Source: Solitalea agri (lineage in GTDB: Bacteria > Bacteroidota > Bacteroidia > Sphingobacteriales > Sphingobacteriaceae). Taken from it: 64,000 bases of DNA. The stretch is from positions 244,056-308,055 of the forward strand of contig NZ_JAMWYS010000053.1 of NCBI RefSeq assembly GCF_023914155.1. Reading direction: 5' to 3'. Positions 35,291 through 43,254 of the stretch are shown here, in pieces. Position 1 is the first letter of the stretch. Every line of letters begins with the position of its first letter. Made by a program: the position numbers and the translations under genes. A model generated the notes under the pieces. That model was given only the letters and a program-made list of their open reading frames with translations, had not been told where the DNA came from and made no database searches.

Positions 35291-35890
35291 TTAGGGTAAT
35301 TGTATTCTGAATAAAATCATGATTGATGAAACAAGCGTTTCACGTAATGTTTTAATGGCGTTGTGAAGCGTGTTATAAACGGTTCGTTCAGAAAGGGAAG
35401 TGATCTGGGCAATTTCCTGAAAAGAAACTCCTTCGAAATAACGAAGCTGGATAATTTGCTTTTGACGCGGTGATAGTTTCTCTAAGGCCTGTAAAAGTTT
35501 CTGTTTCTTATGCTCATTCGTTTGGTTGTTCACTAAGATCGTTTCGTATGAATTTTGGACAAGCAGGCGTTCGTCAATGTTTTCTATGGAGATTGAGGGG
35601 TCGCAATTTTGCCTGAATTTATCATTGTAGGCTTTATAGATAATGCGTTTGTAAATGGTAAAAATGTATTGCTGGATGTTGGTTACTTCAGAGAGTTTAT
35701 CGCGCATTTGCCATAACTCAATAAATAAATTCTGAATACTTTCTTTAATGAGCTCCTGATCTTTATAAAGCGACAAGCCAAAACGATATAAGTCGTCGTG
35801 AAATATATCGAAACACTCATAAAGACCCTGTCTTTCTCCCTCTACAAGCAAACTCCAATTTTTCTTAATTCTAGTTTGTTTGGAACTCAT
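35291..35890 (-). CDS. ECF sigma-70 factor (FecI-like), probable partner of the FecR at 26143
   Basis: The 199-residue protein has sigma region 2 (F-D-I-F-H-D-D-L-Y-R-F-G and F-I-E-L-W-Q-M-R near 50) and region 4 (S-P-R-Q-K-Q-I-I-Q-L-R-Y-F-E-G-V-S-F-Q-E-I-A near 145). These fit the Bacteroidota ECF group that works with FecR and SusC/D. It is the only sigma gene in the window. It lies on the opposite strand at the far end of the SusCD-GH18 locus, about 8 kb from FecR. The pairing is inferred from proximity and from the STN domain of SusC. Confidence 0.88.
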   Translation of the reverse strand: MSSKQTRIKKNWSLLVEGERQGLYECFDIFHDDLYRFGLSLYKDQELIKESIQNLFIELWQMRDKLSEVTNIQQYIFTIYKRIIYKAYNDKFRQNCDPSISIENIDERLLVQNSYETILVNNQTNEHKKQKLLQALEKLSPRQKQIIQLRYFEGVSFQEIAQITSLSERTVYNTLHNAIKTLRETLVSSIMILFRIQLP

Positions 35891-36041
35891 TCAAATAAAC
35901 AATGTTACATTCAGCGTATTAAAGTATAAATAAAAATTAATTTTTAGTAAAGTCAGTGTTATTATGTTGAAAATAATATGCGTAAGGAAGAAGGTAGGGG
36001 GCAAAGAATGGTATTCTAGACTTGGCTTGAGTTTAAACTGA

Positions 36042-36371
36042 TTACTTAATTATATCATGAATAATGCTTATTACATTTTGCATTTTCACGTTTGAAATCA
36101 TGCCGGCTTTTCTGATAATGATATTTTTATCTGCGGTAAAAATACGGTTTGGTCGTATGTATGAATCAAATGGTAGCGAACCACTAATAAAATCAGTTTG
36201 GGTTAAAGTTAGTGAGAATGAATCGTCAGAATGTTGAGATGTTATCTGGCATAAAATAATGTCATCCCCTGGCAGGTCTGCCAAAACCAAAGCTGGGCAG
36301 CGTTTGGAGTTTGATAAATCGGAAAATGGAAAGGGCAAAACAACAACTTCTCCTCTTATAAACTTTCCCAT
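36042..36371 (-). CDS. MazF/PemK-family endoribonuclease toxin
   Basis: The 109-residue protein has the PemK/MazF barrel pattern: R-G-E-V-V-V-L-P-F-P-F-S-D at residues 6-18, R-C-P-A-L-V-L-A near 24 and C-Q-I-T-S-Q near 41. The C-terminal strands are V-K-M-Q-N-V and I-S-I-I-H-D-I-I. Such toxins cut mRNA at short motifs. Its start overlaps the antitoxin 3' end by 16 bp, the usual type II toxin-antitoxin arrangement. Confidence 0.82.
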   Translation of the reverse strand: MGKFIRGEVVVLPFPFSDLSNSKRCPALVLADLPGDDIILCQITSQHSDDSFSLTLTQTDFISGSLPFDSYIRPNRIFTADKNIIIRKAGMISNVKMQNVISIIHDIIK

Positions 36372-36574
36372 GCTTTTTCCTCTTCAGCAATTAACCAATC
36401 TTTGGCCAAAACTTTTTCGCTTGCGACATGAGTAACAGGAATATCTGTTATTGCAGACTCTTCAATAGTTTCATCAACTACAAAAGCAATAATTTCTATT
36501 TTTTTGCCAATATAGTTTTTGGGTACATGTATTGAAACCTCCTGATTGTCTGGTGTTACAATGGTGCGTATCAT
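36356..36574 (-). CDS. Antitoxin of the MazF/PemK pair
   Basis: The 72-residue acidic protein (start chosen at the internal Met, M-I-R-T-I-V-T-P; an alternative ATG is four codons upstream at 36586) has an N-terminal beta part, S-I-H-V-P-K-N-Y-I-G-K-K-I-E. Its tail W-L-I-A-E-E-E-K-A-W-E-S-L is of the kind that wraps MazF-type toxins. It precedes and overlaps the toxin gene. No clear DNA-binding domain is visible. Confidence 0.7.
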   Translation of the reverse strand: MIRTIVTPDNQEVSIHVPKNYIGKKIEIIAFVVDETIEESAITDIPVTHVASEKVLAKDWLIAEEEKAWESL

Positions 36575-36639
36575 ATATTTAATCAATTAAAGTAAATGTA
36601 TCACCACAACCGATAAATAAACATTTTGTTCTCATTATT

Positions 36640-36948
36640 TTAAAAATCTACCTTAATTACCTGGTAAGAAACCCCTTCCACAGCTTCCTTTGCCAGTTGT
36701 TCCAATTCAAAACTTTCAATTGGGTATACTTTGCCATTGTTGCTGTACCAGCTGGTATGAGCTATAATTGAAGTTTTCAGGTTTTCTTCAAATGAGGGTT
36801 GCAATAAATAGATGGCTTGGTTGCCATTTTCAATCTGATTGAACCATGGTATAAAAAGCGCCTGCTCTTGAATGCTTTTGTACCCGTTTAATTTAAGTGC
36901 TGCTAATGCCTCAGGTGTAAACACCGCTAAATGATCTGTCATTTCCAT
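36640..36948 (-). CDS. Hypothetical protein of the mutagenesis cassette
   Basis: Start at 36948 (M-E-M-T-D-H-L-A-V-F) gives 102 residues and a 4-bp gap to the upstream XRE gene; the frame itself is open further and overlaps that gene. The protein is soluble, with A-L-A-A-L-K-L-N-G-Y and a beta-rich remainder (A-I-Y-L-L-Q-P-S). It has no recognised family. Its fixed place between an XRE regulator and a polymerase pair suggests a regulatory or accessory role in that system, possibly as a damage-response partner. That is inference from context. Confidence 0.6.
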   Translation of the reverse strand: MEMTDHLAVFTPEALAALKLNGYKSIQEQALFIPWFNQIENGNQAIYLLQPSFEENLKTSIIAHTSWYSNNGKVYPIESFELEQLAKEAVEGVSYQVIKVDF

Positions 36949-36952
36949 TGAA

Positions 36953-37225
36953 CTATGAGGTAATCTTCTTTTTAATTTTCTCAGCTTCCAATAACTCTCT
37001 AAACGGCAACTCATGATAGGTCGCCAAATTTGTTCGCAATAAGGTGTCGGTGCTAAGTCCGAAATAGTCAGCAACTGTTACCAGCAACTCAAGTGGTGGC
37101 TTGGCAATGTTGTGCTCATAGCTATTAATAACGGCTCGCGAAACATTTAATTGCTCAGCTAATTCAGTTTGGCTTTTTTTTACCCTCTTTCTCAGCCATT
37201 TGATGTTTGAACCCACATAGATCAT
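36953..37225 (-). CDS. XRE-family HTH regulator
   Basis: The 90-residue protein is a Cro/C1-type HTH (W-L-R-K-R-V-K-K-S-Q-T-E-L-A-E-Q-L-N-V-S at 10-29, then R-A-V-I-N-S-Y-E) with a short C-terminal tail. It lacks the LexA autoprotease domain. It is divergent from the polymerase genes; the 75-bp gap holds a 19-bp palindrome that is a likely operator. It probably represses the mutasome genes and itself. Confidence 0.88.
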   Translation of the reverse strand: MIYVGSNIKWLRKRVKKSQTELAEQLNVSRAVINSYEHNIAKPPLELLVTVADYFGLSTDTLLRTNLATYHELPFRELLEAEKIKKKITS

Positions 37226-37266
37226 TTGATATTTTCAATTTTTATTACTAATTTATTTAGCAAATA

Positions 37267-37285
37267 TTGATAAAAAATTTATCAA
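37267..37285. promoter_or_regulatory. Candidate operator between XRE and polymerase genes
   Basis: A perfect palindrome with 8-bp arms (TTGATAAA aaa TTTATCAA) lies 15 bp before the polymerase ATG. A looser half-related site (TTGA-N5-TCAA) overlaps the XRE start at about 37226-37238. The position in a divergent control region fits an operator of the XRE protein. Confidence 0.5.
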
Positions 37286-37300
37286 AGACAAGAAATATTT

Positions 37301-38446
37301 ATGATCAGGAATATTGTGCATTTAGACCTCGATTCGTTTTTCGTATCGGTTGAGCAGTTGCGAAACAGTAAACTGATAGGAAAACCGGTACTAATTGGCG
37401 GAACGTCTGATAGGGGAGTAGTGGCTTCATGCAGTTATGAGGCGCGCAAGTTTGGGGTGAGTTCGGCAATGCCAATGCGTATGGCCAAAATGTTATGTCC
37501 TGACGCGATTATCGTGAAAGGAGATATGGAAGAATACTCCCGTCGCTCGCTCGAGGTAACCGAAATAATCACCAGCAGAGCCCCGGTGGTTGAAAAAGCA
37601 TCTATTGATGAACATTACCTCGATATTACCGGAATGGATAAGTTCTTTGGATGCAATGTTTGGGCGCATGAACTACGCGAGTTGATTATTAAAGAAACCG
37701 GCTTGCCTATTTCCTTCGGATTGTCAGTAAATAAAACGGTGGCCAAAGTGGCTACAGGAGAGGCAAAGCCCAACGGAGAAAAATATGTGGAATTGCCTTC
37801 GGTGAATTCATTTCTGAATCCGCTGTCTATAAAAAAAATACCAGGCGTTGGCGGTAAAACTTATCAGTTATTACGCAGTATGGGTATCGAAAAAATTCAT
37901 ACGCTGGCTCATATTGCTCCTGAGCAAATGTACCGGGTACTGGGTGAAAACGGCATCACCATATGGCAAAAAGCAAATGGAGTCGACGAAACGCCTGTTA
38001 TTCCCTATGAAGAACGAAAATCGATTAGCACAGAAACTACATTCGACAAAGACACCACCAATGTTGATTACCTCAATCAATTGCTGCAAGCCATGGTGAT
38101 GGAGCTTACTTTTAAATTGCGCAAGGAAAAACGATTGACTTCCTGCGTTACCGTTAAACTACGCTATTCAAACTTTGATACTGAAACCAAGCAAGTGCGT
38201 ATTCCTTATACCGCGCTCGACCGGCCCCTCATCGATGTTACCCGTGAACTTTTTAATAAACTCTACTCGCGACGAATGCTCGTTCGTTTAATTGGAGTGC
38301 GGTTCTCACACTTGGTTTCAGGGTTTGAACAGATCAATTTGTTTACAGAGTCAGTTGAGCAATATAATTTGTATCAGGCCATGGATAAAATCAGAAGGCG
38401 GTTTGGGGAAAAGGCTATTACCATAGCAGGAGTGCTTAAACAATAA
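37301..38446 (+). CDS. Y-family DNA polymerase (DinB/ImuB-type)
   Basis: The 381-residue translesion polymerase has the Y-family palm: H-L-D-L-D-S-F-F-V-S-V-E at 7-18 (metal-binding Asp), the finger motif S-Y-E-A-R-K-F-G-V near 46, and the catalytic A-S-I-D-E-H-Y-L-D near 100-110. A thumb with helix-hairpin-helix (I-P-G-V-G-G-K-T near 181) and a little-finger domain follow. Catalytic Asp and Glu are present, so it should be active. The DnaE-type polymerase gene starts 3 bp after its stop, as in error-prone mutasome cassettes. Confidence 0.92.
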   Translation: MIRNIVHLDLDSFFVSVEQLRNSKLIGKPVLIGGTSDRGVVASCSYEARKFGVSSAMPMRMAKMLCPDAIIVKGDMEEYSRRSLEVTEIITSRAPVVEKASIDEHYLDITGMDKFFGCNVWAHELRELIIKETGLPISFGLSVNKTVAKVATGEAKPNGEKYVELPSVNSFLNPLSIKKIPGVGGKTYQLLRSMGIEKIHTLAHIAPEQMYRVLGENGITIWQKANGVDETPVIPYEERKSISTETTFDKDTTNVDYLNQLLQAMVMELTFKLRKEKRLTSCVTVKLRYSNFDTETKQVRIPYTALDRPLIDVTRELFNKLYSRRMLVRLIGVRFSHLVSGFEQINLFTESVEQYNLYQAMDKIRRRFGEKAITIAGVLKQ

Positions 38447-38449
38447 ATC

Positions 38450-41389
38450 ATGTACTTGAATTGTCATAGTTGGTATAGTTTGCGATATGGCACTTTAGCC
38501 ATCGAACGCTTGATTGAATTGGCAAAAGCAAACCATGTCGAATGTTTAACGCTTACCGATATCAATAATTCTACAGGGAGTTGGGAGTTTGTTAAAGAAT
38601 GTACAGAAGCGGCCATTAAGCCACTGGTGGGGATAGAATTCAGGCGTGAAGGGCAATTGCTTTACATCGGAATTGCCCGAAACAATGAAGGTTTTAGGGA
38701 ATTGAATGAGTTTCTAACCCGATATAATCTTTCCAAAACAGCATTGCCCGATCAGCCTGATGAATTTGCCAATGTCTATGTCGTTTATCCGTTTAACAGT
38801 CAACTTGAGCATTCATTAAAAGATAATGAATTTATTGGCGTGCGATCAACAGAGTTGAACAGGTTGTTTGGCCGACCGCTTCAGTATTTGCGCGATAAAT
38901 TGGTGGTATTGCATCCTGTTACTTTTGAAAACAAGCAAGGCCGATTTTTGCATGCACATTTACGGGCTATCGACTTTAATACATTATTCAGCAAACTTCA
39001 GAAAGAGGATGTGGCTTTGGAGGGCGAATACATGTTGCCGGTGAATGAATTGAGAAAACAGTTTGAAGCGTATCCGTTTATTCTTGAAAATACAAAAAAG
39101 CTAATGGACTCATGTGCGGTGGAGTTTGATCTTAAGGAATCAAAGAATAAGAAGCTGTTTACAGAAAGTGCATATCAAGATAAGGAGCTGCTAAGAAAAC
39201 ACGCTTACGAAGGCATGCAATATAGGTATGGAAATAATAATCAACAGGCCAAAGATCGTATCGAAAAAGAGCTGACAATTATCAATAATCAGGGGTTTGC
39301 CGCGTATTTTTTGATCACGCATGATATGATCAGTTATACCCGGAGCAGGGGTTTTTATCATGTAGGCAGAGGTTCGGGAGCTAACAGTATTGTAGCTTAT
39401 TGCATGCAAATTACAGACGTTGACCCACTGGACCTTGATCTATATTTCGAACGGTTTTTAAATCCCAAGCGTTCAGTTCCGCCTGATTTTGATATTGACT
39501 ATTCCTGGAATCAGCGTGATGCGGTGCATGAGTATCTTTTTACTAAATATGGAAAAGAGCATACCGCGTTATTGGGAACCATGTCGACTTTTCAGCGAAG
39601 TGCCTCTATACGTGAGCTGGGTAAAGTTTATGGTTTGCCCAAAGAAGAAATTGATGAGTTCGCGGATTTTCCGCAGAAAGTTTGGAATCGGAATGACCTC
39701 ACAAAAAAAATAAAACGCTTGGCCGATGCGATGCATAACATGCCCAATCAGCGCTCAATACATGCAGGAGGTGTACTTATCTCAGAGAAACCGCTAACTT
39801 ATTATACCGCGCTCGATTTGCCCCCAAAAGGTTTGCCAACTGTGCAGTGGGATATGTACGCGGCCGAAACCATCAATTTTGAAAAGTATGATATCCTTAG
39901 TCAACGGGGCATTGGTCATATAAAAGAAGCCGTTGATATTGTCAGGCAAAACAGGGGGATAAACATTGATATCCACGACATTCCCAAACTGAAAAACGAT
40001 CCGGTGGTACGGCAACAGCTTAAAACCGGCGATTCCATTGGCTGTTTTTACATTGAAAGTCCGGCTATGCGTGGTTTGTTGAAAAAGCTGCATTGTGATG
40101 ATTACCTGACTTTGGTAGCCGCGAGTTCCATTATTCGGCCGGGAGTGGCCAAATCAGGGATGATGCGTCAGTATATTCAACGTTATCATCATCCTGAAAA
40201 AATTGAATACCTACATCCTGTGATGAAAGAGCAGTTGGAAGAAACCTATGGTGTAATGGTTTACCAGGAAGATGTATTGAAAGTGTGTCATCATTATGCG
40301 GGTTTGAATCTGGCTGATGCTGATGTGTTGCGCAGGGCCATGAGTGGTAAGTATCGTTCAAAAGCGGAGTTTGAGCGTATTGTACAGCGTTTTTTTGAAG
40401 GCAGTAAAGAGCTTAACAGGCCGGAAGCAATTACCAATGAGGTATGGCGGCAAGTGGAGTCATTTGCCGGTTATAGTTTTTCTAAAGCTCATTCGGCTTC
40501 TTATGCGGTAGAAAGCTTTCAGAGTTTATACCTGAAAACCTATTATCCCAAAGAATTTATGGTGGCTGTCATTAATAATTTCGGTGGATTTTATCGTACA
40601 TGGGTGTATGTGCATGAGGCCCTAAAGGCTGGTTGCGTAATTCTAAATCCTTGTGTAAATGAAAGTAATCTTTATACCTGTATCAAAGGCGCTGATGTAT
40701 ACTTGGGGTTTATTCATATAGCCAATCTTGAAAGCAGCTTTTCATCAACAATAATAAATGAACGGCAAACCGGTGGTCCATATCTCGATTTGGAAGATTT
40801 TGTGCATCGTACTCAAATTACCATCGAGCAGGTATTATTATTAATCAGGCTGAATGCCTTCAGGTTTACCGGTAAAACCAAAAAGGAGCTTTTGTGGGAA
40901 GTGTATAATTATTTGGGGCATCAGAAAGTGAAAAAAGAGGAGGTAAAGTTGTTTAATCCTCCGGCTAAAAAATATAACCTGCCCGAATTAGAGCATTCGA
41001 TTTTGGAAGATGCTTTTGATGAAATAGAACTGCTTGGGTTTCCGGTGAGTGTGGATCATTTCACAATGCTTCAAACCCGCTACCGGGGAGATGTTTTTAC
41101 CAAAGACTTAGTACAACATGTCGGCCGAACGGTAAAGATGGTGGGTAACTTTGTTGCCTATAAGCCTGTGAAAACTGTAAAAGGCGAGATGATGTATTTC
41201 GGTACCTTTTTCGATGTGAATGGAGATTTTTTTGATACCACTCACTTTCCGAACACCACTCCCGAAATGCCTTTCAGGGGAGGAGGTTGTTATTTAATAT
41301 TAGGAAAAGTGGTGGAAGAGTTTGGGTTTCCCAGTCTTGAGATCGAGAAGTTTGCCAAGCTGCCAACTGTTAAAGATCCCAGGTATTAA
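38450..41389 (+). CDS. DnaE-type DNA polymerase III alpha, error-prone (DnaE2/ImuC-like)
   Basis: The 979-residue protein is a C-family polymerase shorter than replicative DnaE (about 1160). It has an N-terminal PHP domain (C-H-S-W-Y-S-L-R-Y-G at 5-14; L-T-D-I-N-N). The palm has V-G-R-G-S-G-A-N-S near 305 and catalytic P-P-D-F-D-I-D near 345, and an OB-fold C-terminus follows. The PHP domain appears degenerate in its metal ligands (C-H-S rather than H-x-H). It is coupled to the Y-family polymerase (3-bp gap), which marks an inducible translesion/mutagenesis unit rather than the replicative enzyme. Confidence 0.88.
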   Translation: MYLNCHSWYSLRYGTLAIERLIELAKANHVECLTLTDINNSTGSWEFVKECTEAAIKPLVGIEFRREGQLLYIGIARNNEGFRELNEFLTRYNLSKTALPDQPDEFANVYVVYPFNSQLEHSLKDNEFIGVRSTELNRLFGRPLQYLRDKLVVLHPVTFENKQGRFLHAHLRAIDFNTLFSKLQKEDVALEGEYMLPVNELRKQFEAYPFILENTKKLMDSCAVEFDLKESKNKKLFTESAYQDKELLRKHAYEGMQYRYGNNNQQAKDRIEKELTIINNQGFAAYFLITHDMISYTRSRGFYHVGRGSGANSIVAYCMQITDVDPLDLDLYFERFLNPKRSVPPDFDIDYSWNQRDAVHEYLFTKYGKEHTALLGTMSTFQRSASIRELGKVYGLPKEEIDEFADFPQKVWNRNDLTKKIKRLADAMHNMPNQRSIHAGGVLISEKPLTYYTALDLPPKGLPTVQWDMYAAETINFEKYDILSQRGIGHIKEAVDIVRQNRGINIDIHDIPKLKNDPVVRQQLKTGDSIGCFYIESPAMRGLLKKLHCDDYLTLVAASSIIRPGVAKSGMMRQYIQRYHHPEKIEYLHPVMKEQLEETYGVMVYQEDVLKVCHHYAGLNLADADVLRRAMSGKYRSKAEFERIVQRFFEGSKELNRPEAITNEVWRQVESFAGYSFSKAHSASYAVESFQSLYLKTYYPKEFMVAVINNFGGFYRTWVYVHEALKAGCVILNPCVNESNLYTCIKGADVYLGFIHIANLESSFSSTIINERQTGGPYLDLEDFVHRTQITIEQVLLLIRLNAFRFTGKTKKELLWEVYNYLGHQKVKKEEVKLFNPPAKKYNLPELEHSILEDAFDEIELLGFPVSVDHFTMLQTRYRGDVFTKDLVQHVGRTVKMVGNFVAYKPVKTVKGEMMYFGTFFDVNGDFFDTTHFPNTTPEMPFRGGGCYLILGKVVEEFGFPSLEIEKFAKLPTVKDPRY

Positions 41390-41395
41390 TCAGTG

Positions 41396-41545
41396 TGCAG
41401 TCGACAGTTAGGAGTTCCAGTCTGTAGTCTGCAATTGTTTAACATCAGCGGTCGCTAGTCAGCAGTCGACTAAATATTGAATACTGCCGACTGAGTACAG
41501 CCGACTGGGTACTGTTTACTGCGTACTGGATATTGGCGACTGATT
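41396..41545. repeat. Heptad repeat block (ACTGNNN type) at the 3' end of dnaE and lacI-type gene
   Basis: From about 41483 nine units follow each other in exact 7-bp register: ACTGCCG, ACTGAGT, ACAGCCG, ACTGGGT, ACTGTTT, ACTGCGT, ACTGGAT, ATTGGCG, ACTGATT. The left part (41394-41435) holds complementary NNNCAGT-type units. The layout (7-bp units on one side, their complement on the other) is the same as in the kdp gaps, but the unit sequence differs. The last units are read as the C-terminal codons of the LacI-family gene. Confidence 0.72.
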
Positions 41546-42571
41546 AATGAATACCGTCAATCCGCTAGACTCTCTTTCAACCAGCAGTGGCTCCAGCACA
41601 ATTTGCTCGGGAATACTGGTGTAAAAGTTCTGGCTCTTATGCAATTTTAAAAATAAGCGAGCTACTTCTTCTCCCATAAGCACACTTTGTTGATCGATAG
41701 TACTCAACGAAGGAGAGATGTAAGCGCCAAACGCTTCGTTGGCAAAGCCGATTACCTTAACTTGTTCGGGTACGTTAACTCCATGTGACTTTAATTGTTG
41801 CATTACCCCTAAAGCAGTATAATCCTCAAAGGCAAATACGCCGTCAAATGCTTCATTAGTGTTATATAACTGTTCAATACAGCGTCGGCCAAGCTCAATG
41901 GATGGTTTCCCGTAAAAAATCAAGTCTTCATTAATAGGTAGGTTATAGTGATTCAACGCATCTTTATAACCTTGTAAACGCTCCCTGAAGCTTTTTACAT
42001 CGAGGTTGGCTGAAATATGTACAATGTTTTTGCAGTTATGCTTAATTAAATGTTCGGCAGCTAAAAAGCCTCCACGATAATCGTCGATACGAACAGTAGG
42101 AACGCCTAGCTCTTCAACCGCACGATCGAACAGCAGGAGGGGAATGTCATTTTTCTTGATGTCTTCATAATGACTAAAGTCGGTGGTTTCCATAGCTACC
42201 GAAGCGAAGATACCCTCTACCCGCGATTGCATAAACGTTTCAATGCCCTTTGTTTCATGTGAAAACGATTCGCCCGATTGGTAAAGTAAAATGCTGTAGC
42301 CGTTTTCGTTCATCACTTTTTCAATCCCTAAAATTGTTGAGTTGAAGAAGTTAGCAGCCAGGTTAGGTACCATTACTCCGATAACATTCGATCGGCCTGA
42401 GCGCAATGACGAAGCAACTTTGTTTTGTTGGTAGTTTAGTTTTTTTGCGACTTCTCTAACGGCTTCTTTGGTAGCCACACTTATTGCCGGATGATCATTC
42501 AATGCACGAGCAACGGTAGAAAAAGTAACGTTCAGCTCTCTGGCAATATCGTGAATAGTGACTTTTTTCAA
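41516..42571 (-). CDS. LacI-family transcriptional regulator
   Basis: The 351-residue repressor has an N-terminal HTH (V-T-I-H-D-I-A-R-E-L-N-V-T-F-S-T-V-A-R-A-L-N at 3-24), the hinge helix (N-K-V-A-S-S-L-R-S-G) and a periplasmic-binding-type sugar domain (V-I-G-V-M-V-P-N near 63). A LacI-type operator (GCCAACGTTGGC) sits 180 bp upstream on a promoter reading the other way. The final residues (N-Q-S-P-I-S-S-T-Q) come from the heptad repeat, so the C-terminus may have been extended by it. No sugar gene is adjacent, so the effector is unknown. Confidence 0.92.
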   Translation of the reverse strand: MKKVTIHDIARELNVTFSTVARALNDHPAISVATKEAVREVAKKLNYQQNKVASSLRSGRSNVIGVMVPNLAANFFNSTILGIEKVMNENGYSILLYQSGESFSHETKGIETFMQSRVEGIFASVAMETTDFSHYEDIKKNDIPLLLFDRAVEELGVPTVRIDDYRGGFLAAEHLIKHNCKNIVHISANLDVKSFRERLQGYKDALNHYNLPINEDLIFYGKPSIELGRRCIEQLYNTNEAFDGVFAFEDYTALGVMQQLKSHGVNVPEQVKVIGFANEAFGAYISPSLSTIDQQSVLMGEEVARLFLKLHKSQNFYTSIPEQIVLEPLLVERESSGLTVFINQSPISSTQ

Positions 42572-42718
42572 TAGTATTAAGCTTAGAATTTAAAAAAAAT
42601 TAAAAAAGTTACAGAGAGTAAAAATGCGTAAAAAATACACTAAGGGTTAATTAAACTAAGTTTTTTAAAAAGATCAGCTTCTAAAGTGTATTGATTTCGC
42701 AATAAAATTATAGAAAAA

Positions 42719-42762
42719 TTTTGTTTTCAAAAATTTAAGAGTAATTTTACGCCAACGTTGGC
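42719..42762 (+). promoter_or_regulatory. Promoter with overlapping LacI-type operator
   Basis: A -33-like TTTTG (42719-42723) and a -7-like TAATTTTA (42742-42749; one mismatch to TAnnTTTG) are 18 bp apart. The perfect 12-bp palindrome GCCAACGTTGGC, with the central CG typical of LacI-family operators, follows at 42751-42762, where transcription should start. Repressor binding there would block the promoter. The adjacent LacI-family gene is the natural candidate to bind it. Confidence 0.65.
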
Positions 42763-43007
42763 ATAGCAATTAAGTTCATGACCACCAACATCTTCAGATC
42801 GGAGTAAGAATAAAAAGATGAAGAAGATGATTTTGAAATAGAAGTTTTTTAAATAAACATAAAAAAACACACTAGCCGGATCCCCTCCACCTAGTGTACG
42901 GGTAGAACAAGATTTACTGGCTGTTTTTCGGTTCTACCACAAAATGTATAACTGGCTGTTATATATCTTATTAAATTAAAACCTGCGAAGATGTCGCAGG
43001 TTTTTTT
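42763..43007 (+). ncRNA. Candidate structured non-coding RNA under LacI-type control
   Basis: Between the operator-bearing promoter and a strong terminator there are about 240 bp without a credible ORF. The predicted transcript has three hairpins in a row: 42869-42875 with 42891-42897 (ACACTAG / CTAGTGT), 42901-42908 with 42931-42938 (GGTAGAAC / GTTCTACC), and the terminator stem at 42980-43002. The sequence ACTGGCTGTT is repeated at 42916 and 42951. The loop of the first hairpin contains GGATCCCCTCC, close to the anti-Shine-Dalgarno end of 16S rRNA. It may be a small RNA, or the leader of a lost operon. Confidence 0.45.
42980..43007 (+). terminator. Strong intrinsic terminator
   Basis: A perfect 9-bp stem (AACCTGCGA / TCGCAGGTT) with a 5-base loop is followed by seven T residues (with the stem's own T's included). 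No gene ends upstream on this strand, so it must end a non-coding transcript. Confidence 0.88.
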
Positions 43008-43212
43008 GTTTTAGGGCTGTTTAAACTAGCAATGCAGAAAAAAAAGAGACTTCTTTAAAAGCAACCTCTAGTTATTTTATCTTTGAAAGTTGATCTATTC
43101 TCTAAATATGATAAATCATTTATTGCCAGTGATTTTATTCGGATAACATTCCTGTATGTTATTTTTTACCTATTGTAACCAAAATAATATTCTAAATAAT
43201 CAAGAGTAAATC

Positions 43213-43220
43213 TAAATTTG
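43213..43220 (+). promoter_or_regulatory. Candidate -7 element of the M16 protease gene
   Basis: TAAATTTG matches TAnnTTTG exactly and lies 34 bp before ATG 43255. A well-placed -33 element was not found. Confidence 0.45.
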
Positions 43221-43254
43221 GCTCAATTTAACTTACTAGCCAAAATTGTATATT

